Of a stretch of DNA of 24,612 bases, positions 21,328 to 24,612 are shown piece by piece. The DNA lies in the NCBI GenBank assembly GCA_964484485.1, contig CAZAGD010000182.1, forward strand, positions 1 to 24,612. The letters are read 5' to 3'. Every line of letters begins with the position of its first letter. Within the stretch, counting starts at the first letter, position 1. The notes beneath the pieces are model-generated. The model had not been told where the DNA came from and made no database searches. It was given only the letters and a program-made list of their open reading frames with translations. This DNA comes from CAZAGD01 sp964484485. GTDB taxonomy: Bacteria; Desulfobacterota; SM23-61. A program made the position numbers and the translations under genes.

Positions 21328-22074
21328 TCAAACTACATCAGGTTCTAATTCCTTCTTGCGACCGAAGATTTTTACCAACCAAATAGAAAGCTCATAAAGG
21401 ATCTGCACTGGCCCCATCATCAAAAGCATGGTGTAAGCATCTGGGGTGGGGGTGAGCATGGCTGAAAGAATCGAGTTGATTAATAGGGCGTATTTGCGAT
21501 TTTTCGCCAGAGCCTGATAACTTATCAATCCCAAGCGCCCCAAGATGAGTAAAATAAGCGGAAGTTCAAAGATCAAACCAAAAGCAAAGATCAGGCCTAC
21601 GGCGAAGGTTAAATATTTAGATAAGCCAATCATGGGCTGCAGGCTTTCCCGCCCATAATTTACCAAAAAATTTATACCTACCGGCAAAACAATTAGATAA
21701 CAGAAAAAAGCACCTGCATAAAAAAGGAAAGTAGCTGAAAGGACAATCGCTAAAGAATAACGCCGCGCTTCCGCAGTAAAAAGAGGAGCAAAGGCCAGCC
21801 AGAGATAGTTAAAGATAAAAGGGGCAGCCAAAAAAATCCCGATAAAAAGGGAAAGGCGCAAAGAAGCAAAAAAGGCCTCGGGCAAACTATACATGATTAG
21901 CGGAAGATCCAAAGGCTTCTGCAAAAAATGGAGAGCATCTTTCCAGAAAAAAAAGGATATAACGGATAGTCCACCCACAATTAAAAAAATGCGCACCAGG
22001 GCGCTGCGCAGCCCTTCTAACTTATCAAAGATCTCATTCCTATCCCATTCCTGAATCTTTTCGCTTAATCCCAT
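21328..22074 (-). CDS. tatC: Twin-arginine translocase subunit TatC (divergent)
   Basis: 248 residues with six membrane segments. TatC landmarks: PLDLPLIMYSLPEAFFASLRLSLFIG (54-80), FAFGLIFELPLIL (163-175) with Glu170, and LTPTPDAYTMLLMMGPVQILYELSIWLVK (207-235). TatC forms the receptor for twin-arginine signal peptides in the cytoplasmic membrane. Two usual signal-binding glutamates are displaced: the HLxELR motif reads KLEGLR (18-23) and the KHERR-like loop reads TAEARR (100-105), each with Glu one position earlier. No tatA or tatB in the window. It lies between rlmN (10-base gap) and the AmrS gene, in a tight minus-strand unit. Confidence 0.92.
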   Translation of the reverse strand: MGLSEKIQEWDRNEIFDKLEGLRSALVRIFLIVGGLSVISFFFWKDALHFLQKPLDLPLIMYSLPEAFFASLRLSLFIGIFLAAPFIFNYLWLAFAPLFTAEARRYSLAIVLSATFLFYAGAFFCYLIVLPVGINFLVNYGRESLQPMIGLSKYLTFAVGLIFAFGLIFELPLILLILGRLGLISYQALAKNRKYALLINSILSAMLTPTPDAYTMLLMMGPVQILYELSIWLVKIFGRKKELEPDVV

Positions 22075-22084
22075 ACCGAATGAA

Positions 22085-23179
22085 TTATACGCTTCCCCAT
22101 GCTGATTTAAAAGTTAAATTTAAATCAGCTTCGCCTACTCCTTCACCCCCTAACTGTCCGCAAGCCGCCAAAATGTCCGTCCCTTTACTCTGGCGAATCA
22201 CCGCGGTAAAGCCATGGGCCAAAAGAATTTCCCTAAATTCTTGGATGGCTTCCTCTGCTGGCCGTTTAAATGGACTAGCGGGATGTTCATTGAAGGGAAT
22301 CAAATTTATCTTAGCTGGCAAACCTTTCAGCAAACGGGCTAAACGGAAAGCATCGGCTGCTGTATCGTTTACTCCCTGAAGGAGTACATATTCGAAGGTT
22401 ATTTTCTCCCGGTTAGGCAAAGAAATTTGGCGACAGGCTTGTAATAATTCGGTCAAAGGGTATTTGCGGTTTATGGGCATGAGGAAGTTGCGTTGCTCTT
22501 CAGTAGTGGCATTCAGGGAAATGGCTAACTTAACAAAATTTTTCCGCGAAAGAAGCTTTTTCATTTCGGGGATTAGGCCGGCAGTAGAAAGGGTTACCCG
22601 GCGATGAGAAAATTGCAGACCCTGGGGGGAGCAAATTATTTCCAAGGCCCGCATCACATTGTCAAAATTTAATAAGGGCTCACCCATGCCCATAAAAACT
22701 AAATTTCTAATCTTGGCGGAAGAAGCAAGAGTCGCCCGCACCCCTAAAATTTGATCAAGGATTTCAAAAGATTCCAAATTGCGCTGGAAGCCCCGGGCCC
22801 CGGTAAGACAAAATTTACAGCCTAAAGGGCAACCCACTTGGGTAGAAAGGCATAAAGTCAGATGATCCCGCTCCACGAGCAAGACGCTTTCTATCTTTTG
22901 CCCATCAGCCAAGCGGAATAAGAATTTTCTCGTCCCGTCGGCGGAGGTGAGGACCTTCTCCGGCCTCAGAAAACTTATCCAAGCCTTGGCGCTTAACTCT
23001 TCCCGCAGCTTTTTGGATATATCGGTCATCTCGGCCAAGCTCGCCGCTCCGCGGTTGTAAAGCCAGCTGGCTAACTGCTTTGCCCGAAAGGGCTTCTCGC
23101 CTAAGGAAGCGACCAACTTCTCTAATTCGGGTAAAGAGAGATTTTTCAAGTTAATTTTTCCAGCCGGATTGGTCATCAT
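22085..23179 (-). CDS. rlmN: 23S rRNA/tRNA adenosine-C2 methyltransferase
   Basis: Start taken at the ATG at 23179 within ATGATGA, which overlaps the stop of the upstream flavoprotein gene; the next ATG (23176) is equally possible. 364 residues. Radical SAM cluster C117, C121, C124 (GCPLGCKFC) and the two RlmN/Cfr catalytic cysteines: Cys110 (TLCLSTQVGC), seven before the first cluster Cys as in E. coli, and Cys340 in GTDILAACGQL. Other marks: FRAKQLASWLY, FMGMGEPLLN, SHRRVTLSTAG and INLIPFN. It methylates C2 of A2503 in 23S rRNA and of A37 in some tRNAs. Cfr lacks the typical N-terminal region seen here, so RlmN is preferred. Confidence 0.96.
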   Translation of the reverse strand: MMTNPAGKINLKNLSLPELEKLVASLGEKPFRAKQLASWLYNRGAASLAEMTDISKKLREELSAKAWISFLRPEKVLTSADGTRKFLFRLADGQKIESVLLVERDHLTLCLSTQVGCPLGCKFCLTGARGFQRNLESFEILDQILGVRATLASSAKIRNLVFMGMGEPLLNFDNVMRALEIICSPQGLQFSHRRVTLSTAGLIPEMKKLLSRKNFVKLAISLNATTEEQRNFLMPINRKYPLTELLQACRQISLPNREKITFEYVLLQGVNDTAADAFRLARLLKGLPAKINLIPFNEHPASPFKRPAEEAIQEFREILLAHGFTAVIRQSKGTDILAACGQLGGEGVGEADLNLTFKSAWGSV

Positions 23180-24411
23180 GCTTTCCCGGCCGCCTCTCCG
23201 GCTACCCAACCTGTGCTAAAAGCTGCCTGGAGATTATACCCGCCTGTCCGACCGTCCACATCGATAACCTCGCCACAAAAATAAAGACCAGGAATTAGTC
23301 TCGATTCCATAGTACTAGGATTTATTTCCCTTACGTCCACTCCGCCCGCGGTTACGATAGCTTCAGCTAAGGGTCTCGGTCTTTTAATGGTCATCCGCCA
23401 GTCTTTCAAAAGGGACACAATTTGTTTCCTCTCTGATCTCCGCAAGTCATGAACTTTCTGGTAAGGAGAAAGGCCCAGGCGCTGGAAAAATATAGGGACT
23501 AAGCGCTTCGGAAGAAGGAGCGCTAAAATATTAGCCATTTCTTTTTTATGGTGGGCTTGCATTTCTCTCATTAACCTGTTCTCCACCTGTTCCCAAGTCA
23601 AAGCAGGCTTAAAATCTATAGCTAATTCCAGTTTTCCTTTAAGCATTTCATCAACTGCTCGCCCGCTTAGACTCAGAATAATCGGGCCAGATACTCCGAA
23701 ATGGGTAAAGAGCATCTCCCCAAATTCCTCTTCTATTTTACGCGCCGCCGCAAAAAGGGTAACTTTTACGTTTTTCAGACTCAACCCCTGCAGATCTTTG
23801 ACGAAGTCTTCTTCGGTCTCCAAAGGAACTAAGGCTGGCTTTATAGGGCGGATAGTATGACCCAATTTCTCAGCCATTCTATAGCCATCGCCGGTGGAGC
23901 CGGTTTGGGGATAAGAGGCTCCCCCGGTGGCCAAGATAACTTGGGGGGCGAGAACTTCCTCCGTTCCACAAATAACTCCCCTTATCTTGCCTTGGCTAAC
24001 TAAAATTTCTTCCACCGGAGAGTGAATTTGGATGCGCGTTCTGTGGCTTAAAGCATATTCCCGGAGAACACGGACCACTTCTTGAGCCCTGTTCGAAGCC
24101 GGGAATATCCTCCGGCCTCTTTCCTCCACCATAGGAAGACCCCGGCTTTCAAAAAATGAAATTAGGTCGTCATTGAAGAACTTAGCAAAAGCATTATAGA
24201 GAAATTTACCGTTGTGCCGATAATGTTTAATGAAGGTTTGCAGATCACCACTATTAGTCAGATTACACCGGCCTTTACCAGTCAGAGATAATTTTACCCC
24301 TACCCGGCCCATCTTCTCTAAGAGAAGCACTCTTTTTCCCAACTCACCGGCTCGACCGGCAGCCATCAGCCCTGAGGCCCCTCCGCCAATGACAATTACG
24401 TCCCATTCCAA
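23176..24411 (-). CDS. HI0933/BaiN-like FAD-dependent oxidoreductase
   Basis: 411 residues. Rossmann FAD motif DVIVIGGGASGLMAAGRAGE (4-23), then LLLEKMGRVGVKLSLTGKGRCNLTNS (29-54), the signature of the HI0933 (YhiN/BaiN) flavoproteins, QVILATGGASYPQTGSTGDGY in the middle, HFGVSGPIILSLSG, and the closing GEVIDVDGRTGGYNLQAAFSTG with the second FAD contact. Likely an NAD(P)H-dependent flavin enzyme; BaiN acts on bile acid intermediates, but most family members have unknown substrates. First gene of the minus-strand run; the start has only a weak ribosome site (GGA). Its stop overlaps rlmN in ATGATGA. Confidence 0.92.
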   Translation of the reverse strand: MEWDVIVIGGGASGLMAAGRAGELGKRVLLLEKMGRVGVKLSLTGKGRCNLTNSGDLQTFIKHYRHNGKFLYNAFAKFFNDDLISFFESRGLPMVEERGRRIFPASNRAQEVVRVLREYALSHRTRIQIHSPVEEILVSQGKIRGVICGTEEVLAPQVILATGGASYPQTGSTGDGYRMAEKLGHTIRPIKPALVPLETEEDFVKDLQGLSLKNVKVTLFAAARKIEEEFGEMLFTHFGVSGPIILSLSGRAVDEMLKGKLELAIDFKPALTWEQVENRLMREMQAHHKKEMANILALLLPKRLVPIFFQRLGLSPYQKVHDLRRSERKQIVSLLKDWRMTIKRPRPLAEAIVTAGGVDVREINPSTMESRLIPGLYFCGEVIDVDGRTGGYNLQAAFSTGWVAGEAAGKA

Positions 24412-24612
24412 TTTTTATGTTCTTCTCTGCGCCTCCCTGACCGTCTAACAGTTTTAATATTTCTCGCCAGCAGGAAACAGGCGGGAGGGGAGAGACGAAA
24501 TTAAAATCGGCTGGGAAATGACCATGCCTCTCTTACTCACCTTCTCTCCGCAAAGAACGGCGGGGACATACTTGTCTATAACAGATAAACTTAAATAATA
24601 GCTTCTTTTTTT
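24412..24612. other. Upstream spacer of the minus-strand run
   Basis: No credible frame. It should hold the promoter for the flavoprotein-rlmN-tatC-amrS unit; I see TATTAT-like and TATAG-like stretches on the minus strand but no convincing -35. The window ends in a T-run (24605-24612). Confidence 0.3.

Overview
The window is AT-leaning, gene-dense bacterial DNA. A TonB-dependent receptor and a DUF3187 barrel point to a diderm cell. Two radical-SAM enzymes, an FmdE-family protein and a UPF0210/ACT pair suggest an anaerobic or microaerophilic, poorly studied lineage; the sequence does not allow a firm phylum call. The tRNA gene encodes its own CCA end, and most starts carry AGGAG-like ribosome binding sites.

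Left part (1-5760): a gene start running off the left edge (possibly DUF4338-like), a small Cys-rich protein overlapping a small exported protein, then tRNA-Thr(CGT) directly abutting that stop codon. A promoter plus hairpin without a credible gene follows (candidate small RNA), then a matrixin-like metalloprotease lipoprotein. Downstream of it lies a 298-bp MITE-like element whose ends and TA duplication can be read by comparison with an uninterrupted related sequence upstream of the protease. Next come a DUF4126 membrane protein with a structured leader, an alpha/beta hydrolase that looks richer in GC than its neighbours, and a cupin.

Middle (5761-10360): an M20D amidohydrolase, convergent with a two-gene unit encoding a double-ACT protein and a UPF0210 (DUF711) protein, then a second MITE copy and a DUF3187 outer-membrane barrel.

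Transport region (10490-18371): an ABC importer (FecCD permease, ATPase, binding protein) and, after a repeat-rich spacer, a second unit encoding a CobO/BtuR-like protein with a broken P-loop, a TonB-dependent receptor and an exported two-part FmdE-family protein. The two units are preceded by nearly the same promoter (28 of 35 positions identical), so they are probably one regulon. Together they would carry a scarce ligand (a corrinoid, another tetrapyrrole or a metal chelate; not determined) from the outer membrane to the cytoplasm. I see no cobalamin riboswitch, and TonB/ExbBD are not in the window. This is the best candidate here for an incompletely described system.

Right part (18348-24411): six minus-strand genes in the order HI0933/BaiN-like flavoprotein, rlmN, tatC, AmrS-type radical SAM enzyme, 2-keto-3-deoxygluconate kinase and KDPG aldolase. 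The first four are packed or overlapping. The last two form the lower Entner-Doudoroff / 2-keto-3-deoxygluconate route. Intergenic DNA across the window carries several short repeat families.
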